A stretch of DNA of 7,655 bases from Candidatus Hydrogenedentota bacterium (GTDB taxonomy: Bacteria; Hydrogenedentota; Hydrogenedentia; Hydrogenedentales; SLHB01): positions 1 through 7,655 of the forward strand of contig JAHDWY010000191.1 in assembly GCA_023384315.1 (NCBI GenBank), written 5' to 3'. The notes under the pieces were generated by a model. It was given only the letters and a program-made list of their open reading frames with translations, did no database searches and was not told where the DNA came from. This document shows positions 1 through 6,232 of this stretch, piece by piece. Each line of letters starts with the position of its first letter. Positions within the stretch are counted from its first letter, which is position 1. Both the position numbers and the translations under genes were made by a program.

Positions 1-402
1 TTCCGGGCCGAACTTCTCCGACCCCGCCATGGGATGGCTCCCGATGAACCGGCGGCGTCCCGGCCAGACTTGGTCCGCGTGCGCGCAGATAGTTCCCTTT
101 GTACTGGCCACGTCGGTGATGATTGCGGACGGCAAAGACGCCCGCCGAATCTGGTCCAACGTTTCCGGGACCAACCCAGCGGGCGTACAAATCACAATCA
201 ACTCTGTATCGGCTGCTGCCGCGGCAAGATTGAGCGAAGCCTCGTCAATAGCGTGCCGCGCGAGTGCCGCGTCAAGGGATACTTGCCGGTGCCCGACGCC
301 GCGAACCGTGCGGCAAAGACCACGTTCTTTCAAGGCCAGGCCCAGCGATCCTCCCAGCAAACCTACTCCGACGATAGTGACCGTTCCGAAGTTTGGGTTC
401 AC
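1..402 (-). CDS. tyrA: Prephenate dehydrogenase (TyrA), N-terminal part, cut by window edge
   Basis: The first 134 codons are present; the C-terminal part lies beyond base 1. The protein oxidatively decarboxylates prephenate to 4-hydroxyphenylpyruvate in cytoplasmic tyrosine synthesis. What shows this: a Rossmann nucleotide-binding motif GVGLLGGS at residues 12-19, a second conserved block DVASTKG at 97-103, and the TyrA signature GSHPMAGSE at 121-129 with His123. The start is GTG at 400-402, chosen because translation matches the family from the first strand onward and GGGAGG lies just upstream. The GTG overlaps the hisA stop as GTGA (399-402), so the two genes are probably translationally coupled. 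It could be a cyclohexadienyl/arogenate dehydrogenase; substrate preference cannot be read from this fragment. Confidence 0.93.
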   Translation of the reverse strand, partial: MNPNFGTVTIVGVGLLGGSLGLALKERGLCRTVRGVGHRQVSLDAALARHAIDEASLNLAAAAADTELIVICTPAGLVPETLDQIRRASLPSAIITDVASTKGTICAHADQVWPGRRRFIGSHPMAGSEKFGPE

Positions 403-1127
403 GGACCCTCCCGAGCCGCCTCGATAGCCTCCGGCAATGTGAACGCGCCCACGTACAGGGCGCGACCCACGATAATTTCGTCAACGCCGTCCGATGCGAT
501 CGAGCGGACGTTGCGGATGTCTTCCAGGGACGATACACCACCGGACACGGTTACTGGAATGTTCACCGCTCGCGCCACGGCCTGCGTCGCTTCGATGTTC
601 GGACCGCGCATCATGCCGTCGCTCATGATATCGGTATAGATGATCCGGCACGCTCCGGTATCTTCCACCTTCTTGGCAAAGGAAATTGCGTCTTCGTCGG
701 TATCTTCCATCCACGCGCTCAACGATACCTTTCCGTCGCGCGCGTCGATTCCGACCGCAACCAGGCCGGGATAGGTCTCAACCGCGGCTTTCAGGAATCC
801 TGGATTACGGAATGCTGCAGTACCAAGAATGGCGCGCGCCGCGCCCGCCTGAAATGCCATATCGAGATCACAGGTGGTCCGAATGCCACCGCCAACCTCC
901 ACCGGAATGCGAATCGCCGACATCTGCAGGACTTCCGCCAGCACGCAGAGTTCCCCTTTGCGGGCGCCGTCGAGGTCCACGATGTGGACCATTTCCGCGC
1001 CCTGCTCGTGCCACGTGATTGCCTGGGCAACCGGGTCTTCGCCGAACACCGTCTCCTGGTCGTAATCGCCCTGCACGAGGTTAACGCAGCGTCCGCCTCG
1101 GATGTCTACTGCCGGTACTACACGCAT
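399..1127 (-). CDS. hisA: ProFAR isomerase HisA
   Basis: This is 1-(5-phosphoribosyl)-5-[(5-phosphoribosylamino)methylideneamino]imidazole-4-carboxamide isomerase, the Amadori rearrangement step of histidine synthesis, a cytoplasmic TIM barrel. At 242 residues it has the normal family length. Visible residues: Asp8 in AVDI (first catalytic acid), VDLDGA at 50-55, phosphate-binding GGGIR at 79-83, Asp128 in GIDARDG (second catalytic acid), Thr165-Asp166 in YTDI, and the second phosphate site SGG (195-197) with GRALYVG (221-227). The Trp at 139 and the AVDI/VDLD blocks favour HisA over its paralogue HisF. The ATG sits 6 nt after the rplT stop with no strong SD, so it probably depends on coupling to rplT. 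Finding hisA directly behind rplT, away from other his genes, is unusual. Confidence 0.96.
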   Translation of the reverse strand: MRVVPAVDIRGGRCVNLVQGDYDQETVFGEDPVAQAITWHEQGAEMVHIVDLDGARKGELCVLAEVLQMSAIRIPVEVGGGIRTTCDLDMAFQAGAARAILGTAAFRNPGFLKAAVETYPGLVAVGIDARDGKVSLSAWMEDTDEDAISFAKKVEDTGACRIIYTDIMSDGMMRGPNIEATQAVARAVNIPVTVSGGVSSLEDIRNVRSIASDGVDEIIVGRALYVGAFTLPEAIEAAREGP

Positions 1128-1133
1128 AGGCCG

Positions 1134-1496
1134 TTACGCCGCTTGCAGCTTGGCTTTGACAACCTGGATGAGCCGCTGAAACCCGGCTTCGTCCGTCGCG
1201 GCGATCTCCGCGAGCATCTTGCGATTCACGTCGATGTTGGCCAGTTTGAGTCCCAAAATAAACCGGCTGTAGGTCAGCCCTTCCGCGCGCGTCGCCGCGT
1301 TGATGCGGGCAATCCACAGCTTACGGAAATCGCGCTTGCGTGCCTTGCGGTCACGGTATGCGTATGTACCCGCATGCTCGACGGCCTGTCGCGCTGTCTT
1401 CAACAGACGGTGCCGGCTTCCCCGGTATCCGGATGCGCGCTTGATGAATTTCTTGCGACGGCTTCGCGAAGCGGGCGCACTCGTAGCTCTTGGCAT
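1134..1496 (-). CDS. rplT: 50S ribosomal protein L20
   Basis: A 120-residue basic protein matching bacterial L20 throughout. L20 binds 23S rRNA early in large-subunit assembly and, in studied bacteria, represses its own operon. Diagnostic segments are MPRAT at the N-terminus, the long basic N-terminal extension RSRRKKFIKRASGYRGSR (11-28), AYRDRKARKRDFRKLWI (46-62), RINAA (64-68) and LTYSRFI (74-80). The start is ATG at 1494-1496 with GGAGG at 1505-1509 (plus strand cctcc), 8 nt away. The gene lies 81 nt downstream of rpmI and is likely translated from its own SD. It is the probable effector of the leader attenuator upstream of infC. Confidence 0.97.
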   Translation of the reverse strand: MPRATSAPASRSRRKKFIKRASGYRGSRHRLLKTARQAVEHAGTYAYRDRKARKRDFRKLWIARINAATRAEGLTYSRFILGLKLANIDVNRKMLAEIAATDEAGFQRLIQVVKAKLQAA

Positions 1497-1577
1497 GATT
1501 CAATCCTCCATCCGGTGGGCCGGCTTCCGCGCCTCCGGTGACTTCAATGTAAACTAATCCTAAACCTCTTCCCCACC

Positions 1578-1775
1578 TTAGCCGTAGGGAAGCATCCTCG
1601 ACGCCCGTTGCTCGTCGACTGCCGCGATCAAGGTGGCCGTGCGCAAACGACGACGCCGTTTGGCAGGCTTGTGCGTCGCCTTGTGCCGCGCGAATGCATT
1701 GAACCGCTTGAACTTGCCGGTCTTGGTCCGCTTCAGTCGCTTCGACGCGGATTTGTTGGTTTTCATTTTTGGCAT
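1578..1775 (-). CDS. rpmI: 50S ribosomal protein L35
   Basis: A 65-residue, very basic protein of the large ribosomal subunit. The N-terminus MPKMKTNKSASKR and the block KRTKTGKFKR (15-24) are typical of L35; the segment KRRRRLRTATLI (39-50) matches the conserved C-terminal half. The reading frame stays open upstream to 1880, but the start is set at ATG 1773-1775 because GGAGGTGG stands just upstream and family L35 proteins begin here. The 168-nt spacer to infC (1776-1943) is long for this operon and contains a tight palindrome GCCTTC-T-GAAGGC at 1827-1839 (minus strand). No terminator with a T-run is visible there, so rpmI should be co-transcribed with infC. Confidence 0.95.
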   Translation of the reverse strand: MPKMKTNKSASKRLKRTKTGKFKRFNAFARHKATHKPAKRRRRLRTATLIAAVDEQRASRMLPYG

Positions 1776-1943
1776 GTATCCACCTCCATCACTCCGGGCC
1801 ACTTCGCCACGCAACCCTGGAACTTCGCCTTCAGAAGGCACCTGACTGGCGCCCGGCACGAGGCAAAATGGCCCCCGCACCTATCGCTTCATATTCGCCA
1901 ACCCGCCACCGTTGTGGCAAGGAGTTCAAAAGTTATCGGTTAA

Positions 1944-2483
1944 TCAGCCGGGCTGCTTCGCCGGCGACAAAACGATCGTCATGTTTCGACCCTCCAGCCG
2001 CTGCCGTTTCGGGTCAATCTCGTCTTGGCACAAATCCTTGGTCGCCTCCAGAACTCGCGACAGAATCTCGTGGCCAAACTCCGGATGGGCCAGCTCGCGC
2101 CCACGAAACATGATCGTAACTTTTACCTTATTGCCTTCGCCCAGGAACTCGCGCACATGGTTCGTCTTGTAGTCGAAATCGTGTTTGTCGATCTTCGGCC
2201 GGTACTTTACTTCCTTGACCGTGACCGTGTGCTGGTGCTTCTTCGACTCTTTCGCGCGCTTGCTCTGCTGGTATTTATACTTACCGTAGTCCATGATGCG
2301 GCACACCGTCGGTGACGCATTGGGCGCTACTTCAACTAAATCGAGTCCGCGTTCATAAGCGTCGCGCAATGCATCCTGGGGCGACATGATCCCCAACTGA
2401 TTGCCTTCTTCATCGATGACGCGAACCTGGCGGGCGTGAATGGCCTCATTCACCCGCACTCGTTGCTCAATCGGCCTGGCGAT
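1944..2483 (-). CDS. infC: Translation initiation factor IF-3, ATC start
   Basis: IF-3 binds the 30S subunit, prevents subunit joining and checks start-codon/initiator tRNA pairing. The 179-residue product has the usual length. N-domain: RVNEAI (10-15), VRVIDEEGNQLGIM (20-33), LDLVEVAP (48-55) and CRIMDYGKYKY (61-71). After a lysine-rich linker, the C-domain has VKEVKYRPKIDKHD (89-102), KVKVTIMFRGRE (119-130) and a GRNMTIVL block near the end. The start is ATC at 2481-2483: an AGGAGG SD sits 8 nt upstream and the family alignment begins here. An ATG at 2664-2666 is in frame, but it would translate the terminator hairpin and add 61 unrelated residues. The first ATG after the ATC (codon 33) would remove part of the N-domain. 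infC genes elsewhere use rare AUU/AUC/AUA starts that IF-3 itself discriminates against, giving translational autoregulation. Confidence 0.95.
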   Translation of the reverse strand: MARPIEQRVRVNEAIHARQVRVIDEEGNQLGIMSPQDALRDAYERGLDLVEVAPNASPTVCRIMDYGKYKYQQSKRAKESKKHQHTVTVKEVKYRPKIDKHDFDYKTNHVREFLGEGNKVKVTIMFRGRELAHPEFGHEILSRVLEATKDLCQDEIDPKRQRLEGRNMTIVLSPAKQPG

Positions 2484-2497
2484 TACAGTGCCCTCCT
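2481..2497 (-). promoter_or_regulatory. infC ribosome binding site with ATC start codon
   Basis: On the minus strand AGGAGG (2497-2492) is followed by an 8-nt spacer and ATC (2483-2481). No ATG, GTG or TTG stands at a suitable distance from this SD; the nearest in-frame GTG codons are more than 20 nt further on. This decides the start of infC and supports a non-AUG initiator. Confidence 0.8.
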
Positions 2498-2702
2498 GTC
2501 TTCCGTGTCCAAGTACGTTTCCGGCTGCCGCCGGGCCAACCACGGTATCGGCCCGCAGGCACAAAAAAACGGCGGCAAGACACACCACGCCTTGCCGCCG
2601 AGAACACACAGTTGTCTCGTGCTGACAAACCTTGCGCCCAAATCCGACTATCACGGATCGCGGCAAGGTGAGAAGCGGGTGCTTCTACTTGCTCTTCAAA
2701 AG
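2484..2702 (-). promoter_or_regulatory. infC operon leader, probable L20-type transcription attenuator
   Basis: An untranslated leader of about 220 nt between the promoter and infC. In transcript order it holds: a hairpin AGAAGC-ACCC-GCTTCT (2686-2671); a stem ACCTTGC (2669-2663) with GCAAGGT (2635-2629), enclosing a second hairpin ATCCG/CGGAT (2658-2654 with 2646-2642); the terminator (2600-2563); then a small hairpin CCGGC-GGCA-GCCGG (2534-2521). CCTTGCCGC (2668-2660) is also perfectly complementary to GCGGCAAGG (2598-2590), the 5' arm of the terminator. Three exclusive states are therefore possible: anti-antiterminator, antiterminator and terminator. In Bacillus subtilis, L20 promotes termination in the leader of the same operon; applying that here is inference from gene order and architecture. 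I could not test for the L20 rRNA-mimic motif. Confidence 0.75.
2563..2600 (-). terminator. Rho-independent terminator inside the infC leader
   Basis: On the minus strand CGGCGGCAAG (2600-2591) pairs perfectly with CTTGCCGCCG (2579-2570) around an 11-nt loop, followed at once by seven T residues (2569-2563). It lies about 100 nt after the promoter and 80 nt before the infC start, so it acts ahead of the operon as an attenuator and is not the end of another gene. The 3' arm can also pair with CGGCGGCA in the downstream hairpin near 2525-2532. Confidence 0.9.
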
Positions 2703-2708
2703 CACGGT

Positions 2709-2738
2709 AGTCTACCAAAGGCTTGAAGAACCTGTCAA
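2709..2738 (-). promoter_or_regulatory. Sigma70-type promoter of the infC operon
   Basis: On the minus strand a perfect -35 box TTGACA (2738-2733) is followed by an 18-nt spacer and TAGACT (2714-2709; four of six matches to TATAAT). Initiation would fall near 2702. It is correctly placed ahead of the leader attenuator and infC. The stretch between it and the divergent gene at 2860 (2739-2859) shows no convincing plus-strand promoter to my eye. Confidence 0.75.
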
Positions 2739-2859
2739 ACCAACGGTTGGAGCCTATGGAGCGACGATTCCGATCCAGGGGCCTGGCGAAACTTGACCGG
2801 TACCGCGCCCGTCCTTCATCCTCGGCCTTGAGGCCTACAAAATGGAGGACGCCCTGGCT

Positions 2860-4188
2860 ATGATGACACGCCGGACATTCTTGAAAACTGCCTCGGTAAT
2901 CGGCGCTGGGCCCGTCCTCAGCGCCCTCGCGCAAGGCGGAGACGACCAGAACGTAACTCTCCTGTCCGAAACGGGTTGCGGCCGGGCGACCGGGTACGCG
3001 GAGGCCAACAAGATCGTCTCCATCGGCGAGAACACCCATGTGGCCTGGCTCGACTCGCCAGAGGAAGGTTTCCGCGTGCGCATGCGGACGCTGGACCGGC
3101 GATCCGGCGAGTGGTCGCCGGTGTATACGATTGGTGAGGCTCATGATAACCACGGCGGCCCGGCCCTGACCGTGGACAGCGAGGGCTACCTCCACATCAG
3201 CTACTTTCCACACCATCATCCCATGCGGTACCGCCGATCGGTGCGGCCGAACGACGCCTCGGAATGGACGGAATACGAGGAGGTCGGCAAAACGACGACG
3301 TATCCCACGCTGGTCTGCGGCCCCGACGACACGCTCTACCTGACCTGCCGCGAAAGCAGCAAGACCGAGCCATGGGTTGCCAATTTGTACACGCGCAAGA
3401 AGAACGGCCCCTGGGAAGGTCCACGCGCGATCCTTCAAGCGGAGCACATGGGCTACGCCCATTTCATGGATGGTTTGGCCTGGAGCCCGGACTTCAAAAC
3501 GCTGCACTTGACCTGCCGGATCTACGACAACAATCCGGGGCGCGGACATACCATCGGCTACCTGCGCAGCGAGGACTTTGGCGAAACCTGGACGCAGAGC
3601 GATGGGACGCCCGTCGAACTTCCTGCGAACGCGAAGACGGTTGAGGTAATCAACCAGAATCTCCAAGACGAGGAAGCGGGCCTGCGCGGCGGCGGTGTGG
3701 CCGTGTTGACGGATGGACGGCCTTGTTTGGTTTGCAGCGACTACCGCGCGGATATCCCCAGCGCGTGGATCGCGGTCCTGGGAACCGACGGCGCGTGGGA
3801 ACACCGCATGCTTCGTCCCTCGCTGCCAACCGGGTATGAAGAGTGGGGATTGATAACTCCCGGCAACGTAACCCGCACCGAAGACGGCCGGATCCTGGTG
3901 GCACTCATCGCGGTTGCGCCGCCGCATGGTCCCGATAAGAAGCTGTGGGGTCACGGTTCCTGCGAAATCGCCGTCTTCGATTGTGACGCCGAAGGCAACG
4001 TAGTCAACAGCCGGATTGTAACGTCTCCCGACGCGTCCGCCGCCCGCTGGCTGCCCAGTATCGAACGCCCCACCGGCCACAATCGCGTGCCCACCGCGCC
4101 TGGCCTCATTTTCACCGAAGGCCCGCCCGGCGGCGCGAATACGGAACTGCTGTCGAATAAAGTGTATTGGGTGAATCTGGGGGCCTAA
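2860..4188 (+). CDS. Tat-exported BNR-repeat (sialidase-fold) protein, probable glycan-active enzyme
   Basis: A 442-residue predicted exported beta-propeller. The N-terminus has a Tat motif TRRTFLK (3-9), a hydrophobic stretch to about residue 22 and a possible cleavage after ALA (22-24). An Asp-box SEDFGETW stands at 237-244 (SxDxGxTW). The segment DNHGGPALTVDSEGY (96-110) followed by HISYFPHHH (112-120) resembles the BNR_4 family (Pfam PF15892), which includes ulvan lyases of PL24/PL25; His98 and His118-120 would be candidate active-site residues. Substrate and chemistry cannot be assigned: lyase, hydrolase or carbohydrate binder are all possible. The start is ATG 2860 because GGAGG at 2844-2848 stands 11 nt upstream and puts the twin arginines near the N-terminus; an ATG at 2842 overlaps that SD. 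The epimerase-like gene follows 62 nt downstream on the same strand. Confidence 0.85.
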   Translation: MMTRRTFLKTASVIGAGPVLSALAQGGDDQNVTLLSETGCGRATGYAEANKIVSIGENTHVAWLDSPEEGFRVRMRTLDRRSGEWSPVYTIGEAHDNHGGPALTVDSEGYLHISYFPHHHPMRYRRSVRPNDASEWTEYEEVGKTTTYPTLVCGPDDTLYLTCRESSKTEPWVANLYTRKKNGPWEGPRAILQAEHMGYAHFMDGLAWSPDFKTLHLTCRIYDNNPGRGHTIGYLRSEDFGETWTQSDGTPVELPANAKTVEVINQNLQDEEAGLRGGGVAVLTDGRPCLVCSDYRADIPSAWIAVLGTDGAWEHRMLRPSLPTGYEEWGLITPGNVTRTEDGRILVALIAVAPPHGPDKKLWGHGSCEIAVFDCDAEGNVVNSRIVTSPDASAARWLPSIERPTGHNRVPTAPGLIFTEGPPGGANTELLSNKVYWVNLGA

Positions 4189-4250
4189 TCCTTTCCATAG
4201 GACCCGAGAGTCTTTTCCAATTTGCAGGGGATGCGCTTGGTGAACGAGGT

Positions 4251-5486
4251 ATGATTTTCGAAGATCGCGCCATACAGTCCATCGCCCACGACTTGCTCGC
4301 GGAAAACCTCATGCCGTTCTGGGCGAACCATGCGTGGGACCACCAGTATGGCGGCTTTCTGACTCGCCTCGATCGACAAGGACGGCGGCTGGACGACTCC
4401 GAAAAGATCCTCATGATGCAGGTGCGCATGATCGCAAGTCTGTCCGCGGCGCACCGGCATGGCTTGACCGATCGCGGGTATCTTGACCTTGCTTCACGGG
4501 GTTTCGACTTAGTTACGCGTCACATGTGGGACGAAGCAAACGGCGGGTTTCACTTCTCCGTGACGCGCGACGGCGCGCCGAAATGCACGCGCAAGAACAC
4601 GGACTTCCACGCCTACGCCATCACGGGCCTCACGGAATTCTATCTCGCAACCCGGCGTGAGGACGTGCTGGAGTGGGTAAACCGCGTGTTTGATGTCGTT
4701 CATTCGCAAGCGACCGACCGCGATCTTGGATACATCGAAGACTTCGATGACCAGAACTGGCCTCCGCTCAACGCCGACCAAATGCACCTCGGCGATCAGG
4801 CGCAAATCAAGACGGTCGACATGCACACGAACATGATGGAATGCCTCATGTACCTCGCCGGCGCCACGCGGGATCCGAAACATCTCGACGCGCTGCGCCG
4901 TGTAACGCACCTCGTCCGCGACCGGGGAATTCATCCCGAGCACCGGTGCAGCATCACCGCCTTCGACTACGACTGGAATCCGGCTGGGGACGCGCGCGGC
5001 GTGATGACGACTTCGTACGGTATCAACGTCGAGATGGCGTGGCTGCTGCTTGCGGCAGCGGATGTGTTGGAAGAATCGCGCGAAGACTATCGCCCCGCAG
5101 TACTTGGCTTGATTGATCACGCGCTGGATTTCGGTTTCGACTGCGAACGCGGCGGCCTCGCGGCGTATGGCCCCATGACCGGACCTGTTCTGGATGCCGT
5201 CGACCTCCCCGGAGACCGATTACTCAAACCCTGGTGGGGACAGGCGGAGCTGATTAACGCGCTGCTCGACGCCCACAAATGGACCGGCGAAACCAAATAC
5301 GACGAGGCTCTCCAGAAAACGTTCGAATGGATTTGGCAGTACCAGATCGACCACGAGTTCGGAGACTGGTACCAGGACGTCTATTGGGACACCGGCCAAC
5401 CCGTGACCACCGACAAAGGCAACGAGTGGAAGACCTCCTTCCACGCAGGCCGCGCATTGATTCGGTTGGCGGAGGCAGCACTCTGA
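4251..5486 (+). CDS. AGE-family sugar epimerase/isomerase-like protein, atypical active site
   Basis: A 411-residue (alpha/alpha)6-barrel protein of the N-acylglucosamine 2-epimerase / cellobiose 2-epimerase family, with no signal peptide, so probably cytoplasmic. Family blocks: MPFWANHAWDHQYGGFLTRL (21-40), K53 to R59 (usual KxxxxQAR; here QVR), WDEANGGFHFS (93-103), MHTNMMECLMYL (191-202), SYGINVEMAWLL (255-266), KPWWGQAELINALL (326-339) and KTSFHAGRALIRL (394-406). Compared with cellobiose 2-epimerases as I recall them, Arg59, Glu261, Trp264, Trp329, Glu333 and His398 are kept. The catalytic His of SYGHDIE is Ile258, and the second His of the NTHxH block is Asn194. Function is therefore open: different isomerase chemistry, or loss of activity. 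ATG 4251 fits the family N-terminus but its GAGG is only 1 nt upstream; a TTG at 4167 in the same frame overlaps the previous gene. Possibly co-transcribed with the BNR gene. Confidence 0.88.
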   Translation: MIFEDRAIQSIAHDLLAENLMPFWANHAWDHQYGGFLTRLDRQGRRLDDSEKILMMQVRMIASLSAAHRHGLTDRGYLDLASRGFDLVTRHMWDEANGGFHFSVTRDGAPKCTRKNTDFHAYAITGLTEFYLATRREDVLEWVNRVFDVVHSQATDRDLGYIEDFDDQNWPPLNADQMHLGDQAQIKTVDMHTNMMECLMYLAGATRDPKHLDALRRVTHLVRDRGIHPEHRCSITAFDYDWNPAGDARGVMTTSYGINVEMAWLLLAAADVLEESREDYRPAVLGLIDHALDFGFDCERGGLAAYGPMTGPVLDAVDLPGDRLLKPWWGQAELINALLDAHKWTGETKYDEALQKTFEWIWQYQIDHEFGDWYQDVYWDTGQPVTTDKGNEWKTSFHAGRALIRLAEAAL

Positions 5487-5492
5487 TTGTGC

Positions 5493-6173
5493 CTATCTTT
5501 CCTCCTTCTTCTTTGCATCTGCGAGGTACGGTCGCAACGCTTCGTTCCATTTGGCGTATCCATCCTTGTTCAGATGCAATCCATCTTGCATAAGCAAATC
5601 GGCGCGCGGTTTGCCGTCTTCGCCGAGGATCGTCTTACCGAGATCGACATACGTCAGATTCTCGTGCTCGGCGCAGTAGGCCTCAATCAGACCATTGGCC
5701 TTGTTCATCTCATCCCACAGGTTCCACCGCGCGATGCTGGGTTTGATGGAGATGTACAGGATGTCGGTATCCGGCAACGCGAGCCGCACCTTCTCCACAA
5801 AGGTCTGGAAATCCTCCGAGACCTCTTCCGCCGTTGTGCCCTTGGCGATGTCGTTGTCTCCCGCGTAGAAGACGATGGTCGCGGGTTTGTACGGGATCAC
5901 GATTCTGTCGACAAAACCATTCACGTCGGCGGTCGTCGAGCCGCCGAAACCGCGGTTGATGGTGGCGAGGTCCGGAAAGGATTCCTCCAGATTCCACAAT
6001 ACGATGCTCGAACTGCCCACAAATAGAACCGCGCCCTCCGGCGGCATGGATTCCCGGTCCCGTTCCTCGAAGGATTTGATCGAGGATTCCCAGCGGTTCT
6101 CCTCGGCTAAGGCGGGAAGCGCAGTGCAGCACAGGGCGCAAAGGATTGCGAGTAATGGGCGGGCATTTCGCAT
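5493..6173 (-). CDS. Secreted SGNH/GDSL-type hydrolase
   Basis: A 226-residue esterase/lipase-like protein with an N-terminal signal peptide (basic start, hydrophobic 7-20, likely cleavage near ALA at 21-23). The four SGNH blocks are present: I, FVGSSSI at 51-57, with Ser55 at the nucleophile position; II, RGFGGST at 74-80, with Gly77/78; III, YAGDNDIA at 103-110, with Asn107; V, DGLHLN at 197-202, with Asp197 and His200. Family members remove acyl groups from polysaccharides, lipids or small esters; beside other glycan-active genes a carbohydrate esterase is the likeliest role (inference). The start is ATG at 6171-6173 with AGGAGA at 6186-6181, 7 nt away; the open frame upstream to 6305 runs through the promoter and repeat and is rejected. 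Its stop lies 6 bp from the convergent epimerase stop, with no terminator hairpin visible between them. Confidence 0.92.
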   Translation of the reverse strand: MRNARPLLAILCALCCTALPALAEENRWESSIKSFEERDRESMPPEGAVLFVGSSSIVLWNLEESFPDLATINRGFGGSTTADVNGFVDRIVIPYKPATIVFYAGDNDIAKGTTAEEVSEDFQTFVEKVRLALPDTDILYISIKPSIARWNLWDEMNKANGLIEAYCAEHENLTYVDLGKTILGEDGKPRADLLMQDGLHLNKDGYAKWNEALRPYLADAKKKEER

Positions 6174-6203
6174 AACGGACTCTCCTGATAATTTGGAGAC
6201 TCC

Positions 6204-6232
6204 ATTGTAGGATCGCGGGGCGGCGGCGTCCA
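6204..6232 (-). promoter_or_regulatory. Candidate sigma70-type promoter of the SGNH hydrolase gene
   Basis: On the minus strand TGGACG (6232-6227; four of six to TTGACA), a 17-nt spacer and TACAAT (6209-6204; five of six to TATAAT). The predicted start near 6197 leaves a short leader containing the AGGAGA site. Confidence 0.5.

Noticed and set aside
393..1541. 382-codon open frame on the plus strand across hisA and rplT
   Set aside because: It is antisense to two certain genes and has no recognisable domain; a by-product of GC-rich codon use.
1776..1880. Upstream extension of rpmI in the same frame
   Set aside because: L35 proteins begin at the ATG at 1775, which has a strong GGAGG; the extension has no family match.
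2484..2666. N-terminal extension of infC from an ATG at 2664
   Set aside because: It contains the terminator hairpin and T-run, shows no IF-3 similarity, and an ATC with a good SD lies at the family start.
2793..2798. TTGACC as a -35 box for the BNR gene
   Set aside because: No acceptable -10 element lies 16-18 nt downstream.
2467..4080. 537-codon open frame on the minus strand opposite the BNR gene
   Set aside because: Its translation is low in recognisable motifs, it crosses the infC promoter and leader, and the opposite strand encodes a clear Tat/Asp-box protein.
4167..4250. TTG start for the epimerase-like gene overlapping the BNR stop
   Set aside because: The 28 extra residues do not fit the family N-terminus; ATG 4251 is preferred although its SD spacing is poor, so some doubt remains.
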